Of a DNA stretch of 64,000 bases, positions 45,901 to 59,470 are shown piece after piece (positions within the stretch are counted from its first letter, which is position 1; the number at the start of each line of letters is the position of its first letter). The position numbers and the translations under genes are program-made. The notes beneath the pieces are model-generated. The model was not told the DNA's origin, searched no databases, and worked only from the letters and a program-made list of their open reading frames with translations. Source of the DNA: Megamerina dolium (Eukaryota; Arthropoda; Insecta; Diptera; Megamerinidae); contig OY978526.1 of assembly GCA_963854835.1 (NCBI GenBank), positions 37,176,501 through 37,240,500 on the forward strand, given 5' to 3'.

Positions 45901-48716
45901 CTAACCCGAGAAACCCTACAAAAATAGCCGAAAAACGTTGTTTTTTCTTAGGTTAGAATTATAACTGTGAATTTAGCATCTAAATCCAGATAATGTGACA
46001 ACTCTTCAGTATTTTCTAAAAAATATCAAAATGCTGATACTTTCACAAAGTAAAGGTCACTGAAAGCTCTGATAGAACAGCAATATACCTTACCCAAAAA
46101 TTTTCATAAATAAAATTCAGTCAGACTCTGTTCTTTTATTATCAGCTATCCTTTTCATTTAAGCTGATAATAAAATTCTTTGGAAATTCTAAGGAATTCT
46201 ACTATTTTATATATTTGATGAAATTATAAAGGCATTCAACAACAACGACAACAATAGTAGTAATACAATAAATAGCCTCTTTCGTAATGAAATACCAAGA
46301 AGAAGAGAGTTAATGAAACACAAACAATGCTAAAAGTGAACCAAGAATTTAATTTAAAATTTTAATTGCCGCCATTTTGATTTGTTTTGTTTTTATATCA
46401 TTACATTCCACTTGTACGCGACAAGTAAATAAGTATTTCATTTTTAACTCCTTCAAAAGGATATTATTAAAAGTGAAAGCACAGCAATAACAACAACAAC
46501 AAGCAGTTAATACATGTTGCATTGTTGGACAAAACAATAAATTACAGTTTAATTTAGCCATTGCGTACAAACAGAAGTATGCTCTACCCTTTACCACATC
46601 CCACATCGCTTCCATCTTGTCAGCTTATTGGCATTTCATGTTTAAATTTTCTCAAGTTGAGCAAATATTTAATTAAATACAGTATTATATCTGAATAGAG
46701 GGTACAAATGAAACTTGCACAAGCTTTTACTTATAAATTCCGTCCACTGAGTATTGAGTAGGGTACTTCACAAAAATGTGTCGCAAATGTATCAATAAAA
46801 TTTTCGACATAAAGAAATAGATCGCCAGCAATATGCCTATGATAAGTTATGGTAGATATTATAAAATTCGATTTCGATTAAATTACTTTTCTTGATGAGG
46901 AGGAGATTTGCATTGTAAGCATAAAACTTATCGAATTATCAACTTACCATACTGACAACAACGGTTCCAGAGAACCAGAAATGAACTGAACTTCTATTCA
47001 TGTCATGTTAAATGTTTTGTGTTGAGATGGTATTAACAGGAATCCCAACTGATTATATATCAAAAGATTTTATATTGAGTATATAAATTTGATTTTATAT
47101 CAAACTTAAATGTAGTTCGGATTGTGAAGGAATAGGATCGTTACGCTTTAAGGAACGATTATGGATTTAACCTTAACTAACTTATTCTTAATGCCTTTTT
47201 TTTATAGGTCACATGATTTTAATTGATTTATTAAAACTATAACTATCGATATTAAGATACACTTTCTTATAATCCAAAATTTTGTTGGCTCATCTCGAAT
47301 ATAGGACAAATCCTTGGCATACAAATTGCACGAAGATCATTCATTTTTGACTGAATGTCAAATGCAACATTTTGACCATCTGTCCATAAAATGACCAATT
47401 ACTGAAAAATATAATTCATATGATCGAATTTCAAAATAATATATTCAGCTATTAATTTAAAAGTAGCATTACAATGGCCCTGGTTCTTGTCCAGCCCACT
47501 TCTTCACTTCACAGCATTACAATGTAATTTTGTACGAGGCATTTTCTTTACCAGCACACTGTACTGATTCTCATTCGAAATTCAACTTGTATTTCGATCG
47601 ATCCATTGGGTTGAAACAACAATCCCAACTCCAACCACATTCAAATCTGTATTGTATGTATTGTACTTATATAAATCATTTGATGGTATTCTCGTCATTG
47701 TTTTTGCAATAATTTCCACACGAAATTTCCACTTTAGCCTATGAGTAGTACACATGCTCGACTCCAATACAATCATCGTTTCGCAACGGCCTACTATGCT
47801 TGCACACCCTTTTCGCATTCAAGCACACGCAATTTTAAAACGAGCATCACGCGCTAAAATCTCACCCTCACATGTCATTTGTGTGTGGGTGTGTGTGTGT
47901 GTATTGTATTTATGTACTCACGTATTTTGGAGGCAACTGCCACAGCAGCAGAGGGGGCTGAAGATGAAATGTACGGGGTGGAGATTGAAATGATTTTCTT
48001 TCGTCCTTTCTGTGATTTCTGTGTATTCGTTTAAAAGTTGATTGCATAACTTTCGCACTCCTCTCAAAACCCCCCGACCAGTTGAACCCAACCCAACCCA
48101 ACCACCATCTCTATGAAAATAAGTATGTATGTATATTTGTATGTAGCTACATAAAAAGTTGGCTTATACATTCACACGCACACAATTTATATTGTATTTG
48201 CTAAAATTGCCACTGTTGTTGTTTCTATTTAGGTAAATATATATAATTTGAACGATTTCTTTTGGGCAGGGGATGGTTACTTAGTATGTAGTTACTTGAT
48301 ATTATTATTGTTTGTTGATATATTTCCTTATAATTTCATTTAATGAAGGTTGTCGGTCTGTCATTCATCTAATTTGAGCATGAGTTTGTTCATTTGGTCG
48401 TTGGTATGTTCGTTCGTCCGTGATGAGGCAATACGTACCTTATTCCCATCGAAAAAATACATTTTACTACGATGAAAGATAAAATAAATTAAATACAAAA
48501 CTAGAATTTAACCAAGTTTATACTTGAGTCGATGATTAAATCGAAGAAATTTATATAGAAATTTAACAAGCTATGTACATAAAATTCTAATTTTGTATTC
48601 TAATTATATGGACCAGAAGCTTTGTATTTTTAAAAACCAGGAAATTTCATTGAAAATAATCATATTTGTAGTTTTAATTTTAATTATCAATTATCAATTA
48701 TCAATTATCGTTCCTA
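42966..48716. other. Gene-free interval with microsatellites
   Basis: No gene could be supported. Repeats include GAA (about 43,655-43,677), GAT (about 43,809-43,836), GT (44,092-44,118) and T-rich runs at 44,535-44,575. A 106-codon plus frame at 44,186-44,506 lies in a locally GC-richer patch and is discussed as a candidate only. Confidence 0.5.
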
Positions 48717-48822
48717 TGGGTACCGTTGCTTAGACGTTAGTGTATCGATCTGCTGTGCATGAGGGAAGCAATTGGCAGTGAACGTTTTTTATAAAAAAGC
48801 CTCCAGAAAATATCTGTGTGTC
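48717..48822 (+). repeat. Possible ancient SINE fragment
   Basis: GGGTACCGTTGCTTAGACGTTAGTGTATCGATCTGCTGT resembles the SINE head GGGTGCCGTAGCTCAGTGGTTAGTGTGTTCGTCTTCTG. It is followed, after a gap, by GAAGCAATTGGCAGTGAACG, like the SINE GCAAGCAATTGGCAATTC block. The B box is missing. The colinear order supports it, but divergence is large. Confidence 0.45.
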
Positions 48823-50784
48823 GATTTTGAAACATTTTCAGTACAAAACACTCTGCACTATGCAACATTTACCGAAGCAAAGCATAATAATTCGGAAAAT
48901 CTTGATGCTACAATAATAGCAACACCAACAATGACAACAGTAAAGCTGTAAATAATGTATTAACGAGCCATAAATACATTATATACCATATGGGACAGGT
49001 AATAATGAGGACCCACAAGAATATTACCATTTGTAACAATGATATCGCACAATATGTCATTGTCACATTCAAATGCATACATTTATGATTTTAACAAGTT
49101 ATACATGTGTAGCTACTGCCTTCCTTTTGCTGCTGCTTTAAGTTTCTTGCATTTTCAACTTATGAGACGCTCAAGCAATACAACCGGAAATGGATAGTTA
49201 GGTATTTTCAGTATATTCTAGTTAAATACGCTGAAATATATTTACCCATCTATTTGATTTTGAGCAGGGTTATTTTAGTTGGTCTCTTTCAAGCGAAAAA
49301 TAATGCAGACACATACGTACACGCGCTCGCATACTCATGCTAAACCCCAAAGAGGATAGAGCTCTATATGACTTCTTTAGAATTATCTTAAAGTGTAACG
49401 AATTTCCCTTATTTTTTTTAAATCTAAACAGCAACAACAACAGATATGAATAGAGTAGGTACCTACTGCCTACATATATATATATATTATGATTTGCCAG
49501 ACTATTTTGTGCTGCCATCTTGATGCTTCTGCTTACCAGTGCTGTTATTGTTGTTATTGTTTTCTTCTATTTTTGATTACTTTGTAGAAAGAAAATATAA
49601 AGTAAAATAAAATCAAAAGAGAAAATGTAAACGAAGCATAAACTAAACTATACAAACTCCGCTGTCGCCACCGCCGGAAGAGCCCGTTGCGCTTGAACTC
49701 ATCTCCATGTGTATATAAGTATATTTATACAATATTAGAGACATCCACATCCACCACCACCACCATCATCAACTACACCTCCTCCTAACACTGCACAATA
49801 CACAAAATATACTGTATGCACCTCTCTCCCTTCCTGGCATTGCTTTTCTTACTTTCCTTCTCATTTATTCCGAGCAACAAAATATTCGTGCTCAAAACAT
49901 TTCTGTTTTTCATTCTGCTATTGTGTTGCTGTTGTTGTTGTTATCTTCTTTTCGATTTTCTTGTTTTCTTTTGAATATAGAAGAAGAAGAAGAACAACAA
50001 CTACAACAATAACCTTAACTATAAGAACAGCAAAGAAGGAAACCTATAAGATTGCGTTGCAAATGAAACAGACAAAGAGTCACATACATACGCACACGCA
50101 CACCATCGCATATAGTGTTTATATAATACATAGATACATACATACATATTCAGCAAGGCAGATAGATACAATTTTAAAGATTGTCGACATGTCCCTAAGG
50201 GCATAGTCAGCATCAGTTTCAACATCAGCATCAACATCAGCATCAGCATCAACACCAGCATAAAAACAACCAACTGCGGCAACAACTGTGGAATGATTTT
50301 CATTTCAAAACTTTTACACACAAATAGATACTACATACTACATACTACATACATATCGGATGAAGCTGATGAAGCTGATGAGGCAGCTGAAAGGGGCCAC
50401 ATCAATGGCAAATATACATTTTTGTAATTCAATTTATATCTCCATCTCTTCATAGTGTACATATATGCACATACACACATATTCATACAGTAGTAGTCTT
50501 TGTTGTTGCCTTCGTTTTCATATTCGTTTTTGTTTTTCGTCTTTTTCGTAAGTCAGAGCTCTAAAAAGCCTTGACATACGTTCGTCCTTTTTCTTGTTAA
50601 AATTCATTTCACTCATAGTAGTTATTGTCGTTGTTGTTGTTGCTGTTATTATTGTAATGTTTTTTTTTCCGTCTTTTTGTTTCTTGTATTTCATTTGTGC
50701 TCGCATTTAATATCATTTATATATATATACATAGATACTCGCATATATACAAGTGCGAAAGCTGTATGATAAATTCCTAACCTC
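48823..50784. other. Gene-free interval with microsatellites
   Basis: No gene was recognised. A 12-base repeat based on CAGCATCAACAT lies at about 50,207-50,262. GAA and CAA runs lie near 49,980-50,010. Frames over them are simple repeats. Confidence 0.55.
50207..50262. repeat. Short minisatellite (CAGCATCAACAT-like units)
   Basis: About nine hexamer-like units alternate CAGCAT and CAACAT/CAACAC. The reverse strand translates as a Met/Leu repeat, so the 100-codon minus frame over it is not a gene. Confidence 0.75.
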
Positions 50785-50930
50785 CAGTAGAAAAAGGAAA
50801 AAATTTTTTTTGGAAAATTCATTTTTTTTCTCTTAGTTTGGCTTGTTACAATGTTTTTCCAATTTGTTGACAACTTCTGAAAAATACGATTTATAGAACT
50901 CTTCAAAATAAATGTCTGTTTCGTGTGATG
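50785..50930 (-). pseudogene. 3' end of a mariner related to the 15,857 element
   Basis: The stretch from GGAAAAAATTTTTTTTGG to GTCTGTTTCG is colinear with 15,890-16,040 of the mariner at 15,857-17,110. TTTTCCAATTTGTTGACAAC and TACGATTTATAGAACTCTTC correspond to ATTCCAACTTTTTTATACC and TACGATTTAGGGAACTCCTC there. It encodes the last ~30 transposase residues with substitutions and stops with no terminal repeat recognised. The similarity ends near 50,930. Confidence 0.5.
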
Positions 50931-51548
50931 ATCTCATCGTCAAAGCGAAAACTCGTTATGTCGAGCAATTGCTTCTGCTTCAAAGAGGGCTAAATGTTCA
51001 AAATAAGGTAGATGCCCCAATGCTAGGAGGTGATACTTGTGTACGCCGCCACACAATAGGGTATTTGGTACTCAAAAACGATATTAATTCAATAATTCCA
51101 ATTAGAGATAACGAATTTTAATTAGTACCAATTTAAAGAATTTAAAATATAATCATAATATAAAATATAAACAGGGGCGTATGTTTGAAAGAATGATTGA
51201 AAAAAAATAAGAATTTACTCTTATCGAGTATTCTAATTGGAAAGTTGACTGTTGTGAGATCATTAGAATTTTAGAGCGATTTTTTCTTAAGGTACTAAAA
51301 AGTTTAATTGAACAGTTTTATTAAAAAAAGTATGTGTAAATATTTTTAATACTTGTTTTTTGTTAATTAAGCCATATAGTTGTGATCAAAGTGAAATTTC
51401 AATTTTTTTTTTGTGAAAATGGAAAATTATTGAAGTAATTCCAGAAAGAGAAAGTTTGCCTTTTTTTGCCTTTTAAAAAATATTAATTTTTATTTACATA
51501 TTTTTATGTGCATATACTACAAAAGTATACAAGTACTTAATGAAAAAA
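50931..51548. other. Gene-free interval
   Basis: A 69-codon plus frame (50,912-51,121) overlaps the mariner scrap and has no known motif. Nothing else is seen. Confidence 0.45.
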
Positions 51549-51558
51549 ATCCACTGAA

Positions 51559-52482
51559 ATGGCCCTGCACGAACTCGTTCGCGTAGCGGAGAGGGAACTG
51601 TCTTGTGGAGGGATATCTATGTCTACTTTTATGGATATAGAAGGTGCCTTCGATAAGATTGGTTTCGATAAGCTAAGGATGGCCCTTGCTTCTCGTGAAG
51701 TCAGCCCAACCATTATAAGGTGGGTGGACAGCATGCTGAGGAAAAGGGCAATAAACTTTCAAAATGGGAGTTACAGACTCAGAGGTAGGGTAGTCAAAGG
51801 GTGTCCACAGGGGGGAGTATTATCGCCCATCCTTTGGAACATCACGGTCGATCCCCTACTTCAACGATTCAAAATGGTTGAAGGATGGTGCATGGAACAA
51901 GGTCTCTCTGTAAATGCTAGTAAGTCGGAAACAGTGCTCTTTACTAAAAGGAGGACTGGACTAACAATAGACCCTCTTAGGCTTTTTGGATCGAACATCA
52001 ACGTATCCAAGGAAGTAAAGTATCTAGGTGTCATCCTGGATAACAAGCTGACTTGGAATAGTCACGTCGATGACAAGATTCAGAAGGGCAAGCGGGTATT
52101 GCATCAGTGTAAGAGAGTGTTCGGTCTCATGTGGAGAATCACTCCCAGAGCAGCGCACTGGATCTACACAACGATGGTCAGACCCTTAATAACATATGCT
52201 GCTGTGGTCTGGTGGCCTAAGGTCACCCAAAAGACCGCGAAAAGCAAGTTAGATAGGGTACAAAGAATGGCTTGTATTGGGATTACCGGAGCTATCCGGA
52301 CGACCCCAGTAGAAGCATTGGAAGTCTTTCTCGTGCTGCTGCCGTTGGACTTGCATATTATGAAGTCAGCGGCATTAACAGCACTACGTCTGAAGACAAC
52401 CAATAATTGGTATGGATTCGGCACAGAGAGGGGTCACAGGGGCATCCTGTCACTGCTATATAGCAGTGTAAAGGAGTCGTAG
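51559..52482 (+). CDS. LINE RT fragment lacking the YADD block
   Basis: The 307-codon frame has FMDIEGAFDKI with the first catalytic Asp near residue 26, VKGCPQGGVLSPILWN near 75, then TVDPLLQRF joined directly to KMVEGWCMEQGLSVNASKS near 103. In the 35,658-37,610 element about 35-40 residues lie between these points, including GYADDIVII. The two catalytic Asp of YADD are therefore gone, with the frame kept. Downstream come VKYLGVILDNKLTWNSHVDD and WIYTTMVRPLITYAAVVWW. The frame ends at a TAG at 52,480. The protein could not copy RNA. Confidence 0.88.
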   Translation: MALHELVRVAERELSCGGISMSTFMDIEGAFDKIGFDKLRMALASREVSPTIIRWVDSMLRKRAINFQNGSYRLRGRVVKGCPQGGVLSPILWNITVDPLLQRFKMVEGWCMEQGLSVNASKSETVLFTKRRTGLTIDPLRLFGSNINVSKEVKYLGVILDNKLTWNSHVDDKIQKGKRVLHQCKRVFGLMWRITPRAAHWIYTTMVRPLITYAAVVWWPKVTQKTAKSKLDRVQRMACIGITGAIRTTPVEALEVFLVLLPLDLHIMKSAALTALRLKTTNNWYGFGTERGHRGILSLLYSSVKES

Positions 52483-53457
52483 ATGCCAATGGAGGAAATG
52501 GGTAGGCTGAAGATGACTGAAAAGTCACACAGAACACTCATTGAAGACGGCCTCACACATGATGTATGTGAGGAAAATGACATCAGTATTTTTACAGATG
52601 GTTCATTAATGGATGGCAGAGCGGGTGCTGGAATCTTCTCTAAAGAGTTGGGACTGGCATGCACTCTGAATCTGGGAAGATACGTATCGGTATACCAAGC
52701 AGAAATGCTAGGTCTAATGCATGCGCTAGACCATCTACTGGATGGAAAGGTGCAAGGTAAGAAAATCTTGCTAGCACTCGATAACCAGGCGGTGGCCAGG
52801 CGGCTGCAACAACCTACGGTATCTTCTAAGTTGGCGCTCGAATGTGTTCAGAAACTTAATGGGTGTGCTCGTAGTAATGCGATTACTCTTATGTGGGTGA
52901 AGGGACACATTGGTATAGAACAGAATGAAGCTGCAGACTCCTTGGCTAGACAAGGATCTGAAGCTGAATTTTATGGACCGGAACCAGTAGTTGCTCTCAG
53001 CAGCGGGACGTTGAAGGCAAAGGTCGAAGAGTGGATAAAGAAACTTCATCTCACGAGATGGGAGAACTTATCTACTTGTAGACAGGCAAAGGCTTCGTTG
53101 AGGCTATCAAAGGGCAGTGAATCGGGGAGGGCTCTCAGTCTAGGACGAATGACTCTAAGCTGGTTGACTGCATTAATAACTGGGCATGGCAATTTCAGGT
53201 ACCACCTCAGCAAGATGGGTCTTGTTGATGGGGAGGATGCTGATATTTGCAGATTATGCATGGAAGAGGCAGAGACAGCGGCGCACATAGTGTGCCAGTG
53301 TCCTGCATTGGCAAGCAGAAGGATGTCCACACTGGGTCGCCAATTTATTGATGAACTCGAAATGTGGAACATACCCCACAAAGAGATGCTTGAAATAACG
53401 CGTGATGTTATTATGAGGAAGGAAGTAGAAGAATTCTGCAACCGAACAAATAATTAA
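52483..53457 (+). CDS. LINE RNase H domain and zinc knuckle
   Basis: This is the C-terminal continuation of the frame before, after one stop codon. RNase H residues, counted from 52,483, are IFTDGSLMDGRAGAGIFS (Asp near 39), YQAEMLGLMHAL (Glu near 74), LALDNQAVARRL (Asp near 100) and VKGHIGIEQNEAADSLARQG (Asp near 152), so the catalytic set looks complete. A Cys-x2-Cys-x8-His-x4-Cys knuckle begins at CRLCMEEAETAAH near residue 256. In the intact element RNase H would remove the RNA from the cDNA hybrid. The 324-residue frame has no convincing start of its own. Confidence 0.85.
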   Translation: MPMEEMGRLKMTEKSHRTLIEDGLTHDVCEENDISIFTDGSLMDGRAGAGIFSKELGLACTLNLGRYVSVYQAEMLGLMHALDHLLDGKVQGKKILLALDNQAVARRLQQPTVSSKLALECVQKLNGCARSNAITLMWVKGHIGIEQNEAADSLARQGSEAEFYGPEPVVALSSGTLKAKVEEWIKKLHLTRWENLSTCRQAKASLRLSKGSESGRALSLGRMTLSWLTALITGHGNFRYHLSKMGLVDGEDADICRLCMEEAETAAHIVCQCPALASRRMSTLGRQFIDELEMWNIPHKEMLEITRDVIMRKEVEEFCNRTNN

Positions 53458-53560
53458 CACACGATTTGAGGGACGAAAAGGGACCCATATAAGTGGTCTG
53501 ATTCGGCTAATCCCTAAATTTATTTATAATAATGAAAAAAAAAGAAATAAGGAAAAAACA

Positions 53561-53993
53561 AAAAATGTAAAGAAAAAGTTACATTGCTATTATTAGTCTT
53601 TCTACCATGCAAACTTTTGACTGTTAAGACCCCTGTTCGGAAGGTTCATTCTAAATCTCGAATTTGATAAAAAAAAAGAATATAAAAGCTTGGAGATTTT
53701 ATAAAAGGGCTTTTTTTTCTCCGAGAAAATCCCCTATTCGAGAGATACCCCAAAAAATCTCTCACTGGGTTGATCTCCGAATATGTTATTACTTATTAAA
53801 TTATGCACTTCTCCAGCAAATTTCACGAAAATATTTTCATGGGTTGAATTAATTTCGATTTTGAATATCAAATACCCCATTGTGCGCCGGTATATTATGT
53901 TGATAAAAGAACCTCTATCTTCTGCTCTAAATGCGGGCATTTTTCCTTTAAGATTATATCGCAATTATTCAATATGTTAATATGTTAAAATAA
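53561..53993. other. Gene-free interval
   Basis: Nothing could be recognised between the LINE tail and the start of the segmental duplication. Confidence 0.45.
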
Positions 53994-54766
53994 TATCCTA
54001 CGTAAATGATTTTCCCTTTCTCATGGAAAGTAGTGTAGACAAAGTTGCCAAAAAACGATATTATGAACTTGTTGCCATATAAGAACGTAGTATATAGCGG
54101 TTAGGTTCGGATTCGACACGGGAAGTCTGCTATTTTCTTTTCACCTCAACTAGGGTGTTTGGTTGATCTATATTTTCTCACTACACTTCTTACTTTGTCC
54201 TTTAACAACGCGAAATATTTCCTTAAAACCTAAGGTGATTGTGGTACACCTCTTCTCATATTCAAATTATATTTAAACACCTCACCAATATTTTGCACTT
54301 TCAATCAATTCATTACAATATAGTGGTATGGTAAATACATTTGGACAATTTGGACATTAATGTTCATCAAAAACTTAGTGTATTAGACAAGACTGCAGAC
54401 TCCCGATAATCTTTATAAAATTTTAGTTAATTTCATCACTCATTTACTTTTCCAAAAACAACAATTTACCACTGCTCGATACTTAATTTAAAAGTTAATC
54501 TCTTCGAATGGCTGCAAATGAAACAACCTAGTGAATATTTGACACCGTGATCCTTTGAAAAATAGCTCATATATTACCAGCATCATATATTGATGAAGCT
54601 ATCATACCACACTCATACGTATAACTGAAATTGCTGTCACAAATTTCAGATGAATTTTGAAAAATGTAATTTTCCAATTTGATAAAATACAATTTTTGTA
54701 TTTTATCAAAAATTTAAAGTAAGTAGCAAGTAGCTAGTAGCTACTTGCATATGGTATGTTTAACAT

Positions 54767-55284
<518 letters not shown>

Positions 55285-55349
<65 letters not shown>

Positions 55350-55354
55350 TATAT
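55285..55354. repeat. AT microsatellite
   Basis: About 70 bases of TA repeats with one GTA break, following the SINE tail. Confidence 0.88.
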
Positions 55355-56275
55355 TATTACATACTCCTATTGATACATACATATATATTTTTATGTTATC
55401 CCTAAGTGCGTGTTTATATTCGAAATTTGGTTGACAAACAAATTACATATTTCTCTTTTGCTCGGTGTGGGGTTGTTATATTGGTGCACATTTCAGAGTT
55501 ATTATCCTACGTAAATGATTTTCCCTTTCTCATGGAAAGTAGTGTAGACAAAGTTGCCAAAAAACGATATTATGAACTTGTTGCCATATAAGAACGTAGT
55601 ATATAGCGGTTAGGTTCGGATTCGACACGGGAAGTCTGCTATTTTCTTTTCACCTCAACTAGGGTGTTTGGTTGATCTATATTTTCTCACTACACTTCTT
55701 ACTTTGTCCTTTAACAACGCGAAATATTTCCTTAAAACCTAAGGTGATTGTGGTACACCTCTTCTCATATTCAAATTATATTTAAACACCTCACCAATAT
55801 TTTGCACTTTCAATCAATTCATTACAATATAGTGGTATGGTAAATACATTTGGACAATTTGGACATTAATGTTCATCAAAAACTTAGTGTATTAGACAAG
55901 ACTGCAGACTCCCGATAATCTTTATAAAATTTTAGTTAATTTCATCACTCATTTACTTTTCCAAAAACAACAATTTACCACTGCTCGATACTTAATTTAA
56001 AAGTTAATCTCTTCGAATGGCTGCAAATGAAACAACCTAGTGAATATTTGACACCGTGATCCTTTGAAAAATAGCTCATATATTACCAGCATCATATATT
56101 GATGAAGCTATCATACCACACTCATACGTATAACTGAAATTGCTGTCACAAATTTCAGATGAATTTTGAAAAATGTAATTTTCCAATTTGATAAAATACA
56201 ATTTTTGTATTTTATCAAAAATTTAAAGTAAGTAGCAAGTAGCTAGTAGCTACTTGCATATGGTATGTTTAACAT

Positions 56276-56277
56276 TC

Positions 56278-56330
<53 letters not shown>
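56276..56330. repeat. AT microsatellite, left of the RTE insertion
   Basis: It begins exactly like the copy 1 tract (CATTCATATATATATATGTATAT) and ends where the RTE tail starts. Confidence 0.9.
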
Positions 56331-56333
<3 letters not shown>

Positions 56334-58150
56334 TTACTTACTTACTTATGTGGCCATAACAACCGAATATCGATTTAGGCCGAAAATAACATGCTTCGCC
56401 AGCCATCTCTGTTCTTCGCTAGCTGGCGCCAGTTAGAAATTCCAAGCGCCGTCAGGTTCTCCAGTACTTGGTCTTTCCACCGGAGGTTTGGTCTTCCTCT
56501 TTTGCGTCGTCCTCCAGCGGGTTCCGAATATAACACCTTCTTAGCTGGAGCGTGTTCTTCCATTCGCTCGACATGACCTAGCCAGCGCAGCCGCTGGATT
56601 TTGATGCGCTTTACTATGTCAATATCGGCATACAGCTCGTACAGCTCATGGTTGTACCTTATTCGGTACTCGCCACCAACGCAAATAGGTCCAAAGATCT
56701 TGCGTAGGACTTTTCTCTCGAAAACTCCAAGTATTCGCTCATCCGAGGTGGAAATTGTCCAGGCTTCAGCGCCATATGTTAGGACAGGCATGATGAGAGA
56801 CTTGTAGAGTGTAGTTTTCGTTCTTCGAGAGAGGGCTCGACTTCTCAATTGCTTACTCAGCCCAAAGTAGCACCTGTTAGCAAGAGTTATCCTACGCATG
56901 ATCTCCAAGCTGACGTCATTACTGCTGTTAATGCTGGTTCCAAGATAGACAAAGTCCCTTACTACTTCAAAAGCGTAGTTGTCAACAGTGACGTGGTGTC
57001 CAAGACGCCGGGACTCTTTGTTTGTTGACACTAGATACTTCGTCTTGCCCTCGTTCACCGTGAGACCCATCCGACGCGACTCTCTTTCCAACTCTGAGAA
57101 TGCTGCACTGACTGCTCGCGTGTTCATGCCGATTATGTCAATATCGTCGGCATACGCTAACAGCATGACACTCTTGTTGAAGATAGTGCCATTATGTCGT
57201 AGATCAGCAGCTCGTATTATTTTCTCCATAATAAGATTGAAGAAGTCGCACGATAACGAATCACCTTGTCTGAAACCCCGTTCGGTATTAAACGGTGCGG
57301 AGAGGTCCTTCCCAATTTTCACTGCACAACGGGAGTTATGCAGTGTCATTCTACAAAGTCGAATGAGCTTTGCAGGAATACCGAACTCAGACATTGTTGC
57401 GTAGAGGTAATCCCTTACCGGACTGTCGAAAGCGGCTTTATAATCAACAAATAGGTGGTGTGTGTCGATCTGTTTTTCTTGGGTCTTCTCCAGGATTTGG
57501 CGCAGTGTGAAAATCTGGTCGATGGTGGATTTACCAGGTCTGAAGCCACACTGATAAGGTCCAATCAGGTTGCTGAGCATAGGCTTCAACCTTTCACACA
57601 GTACGCTCGATAGAACCTTGTATGCGATGCTCAGGAGACTTATTCCACGGTAGTTGGCGCAAATTGTGGGGTCACCTTTTTTATGTACAGGACAGAGAAC
57701 ACTGAGCCTCCAATCATCAGGCATGCTTTCATCCGACCATATTCTGCTTATGAGCTGGTGCATGCGGGTGAGCAGCTCATCGCCTCCGGTCTTAAACAAC
57801 TCGGCAGGCAGGCCATCAGCACCTGCAGCTTTGTTGTTCTTCAGCCTTAAAATGGCCGTTTTAACCTCGTCATAGTCGGGTGGTGGAACATCAACACCAT
57901 CATCTGTAATTGGAGTTATCGGGCAATCTCCTCCACTGGCGGAATTGTTCGTAGCATCGCCATTCAGTAACGTGGAGAAGTGTTCCCTCCATAGGCTCAG
58001 TACACTCTGGACATCCGTAACCAGATTCCCATTTCCATCACGACAAGAAGAGGCTCCGGGATTTAAACCTCCACTTAGGCGCTTGATCTTTTCGAAGAAT
58101 TTTCGAGTCTCATTCTTGTCGGTACACATCTCTATCTCCTCACACTCATA
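56331..58150 (-). mobile_element. RTE-like LINE, 5'-truncated, intact RT frame
   Basis: On the minus strand the element begins near 58,150 in the linker between endonuclease and RT. It continues through RT and the C-terminal domain to the stop at 56,375-56,377, has a ~45-base 3' part (ATCGATATTCGGTTGTTATGG), and ends in tandem TAAG units (56,331-56,346). A short 3' untranslated part with a short-unit tail rather than poly(A) is typical of the RTE clade. It sits inside the AT tract of duplication copy 2. The 5' end carries a 20-base inverted repeat (58,131-58,178). Confidence 0.9.
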
Positions 58151-58178
58151 TATATATATATGAGTGTGAGGAGATAGA
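58131..58178. repeat. 20 bp inverted repeat at the RTE 5' junction
   Basis: TCTATCTCCTCACACTCATA (58,131-58,150) is the last RTE-derived stretch. Its exact reverse complement follows at 58,159-58,178 after a short TA core. The second arm is therefore a reversed copy of the element's own edge, placed beyond the insertion. Confidence 0.9.
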
Positions 58179-58798
<620 letters not shown>

Positions 58799-58957
58799 AT
58801 TCTACTAATTATTACATACTCCTATTGATACATACATATATATTTTTATGTTATCCCTAAGTGCGTGTTTATATTCGAAATTTGGTTGACAAACAAATTA
58901 CATATTTCTCTTTTGCTCGGTGTGGGGTTGTTATATTGGTGCACATTTCAGAGTTAT

Positions 58958-59470
58958 TATTCAGACAATTTCTACATACTATTATTATTTTGTGGTGCTA
59001 CACTAGCAGCTCTATATAGTTATTTCAGTGCCCGATACACTTGACAATTTCATTATATTCGCTAAGAAAAATTCCAGCATAACTACTAAGACCTAATGTT
59101 TCTAAGATGTGAAGGAGGAATTAAATCATATGTAGCGTTAGTAGCGTTACGATACGTATATAGGAATGTATTGTAACGGCATCTGATGTATACAAACTGT
59201 ATTATGAATATTCTTATAAGCAAACACAACACATACGCATATATCAACTGTGCGATAGTTGAATCGGTTATAACCCTTCATTGTATGTAAATGGACAAGC
59301 ATTTTGTTTAGTGAAGAGAGAAGAGAACCAATTACACAACCGGATATTGTGTTGAAATTGAGGTGAATTTCTTTCACTTGCAGCACGATGACATTTAAGC
59401 TGATTGTCAAAATCGTTTATATTATTCGTTAAGGCTCAATTATAGAAACTTAACGTAACATAACTTAGCA
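58958..59470. other. Gene-free interval
   Basis: No feature was recognised. An 87-codon minus frame (59,147-59,410) has no known motif. Confidence 0.5.

Larger units (their letters stand above)
51549..53560 (+). mobile_element. 5'-truncated RNase H-bearing LINE (LOA/I-group-like), second copy
   Basis: The element starts abruptly within RT (ST-EMALHELVRVAER) and runs through RT, RNase H and zinc knuckle to a stop at 53,455-53,457. A short 3' part and an A-rich end at about 53,530-53,560 follow. It is a different family member from the 32,815-38,003 element: the proteins align throughout but are far from identical. It lacks ORF1, endonuclease and RT fingers. An in-frame deletion removes the RT active site, and one stop separates RT from RNase H. 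Confidence 0.88.

Noticed and set aside
45660..45910. Possible transposase remnant
   Set aside because: Composition suggests old coding DNA but no motif could be matched on either strand.
56601..57404. Plus-strand frames over the RTE (up to 141 codons)
   Set aside because: Shadow frames of the minus-strand RT.
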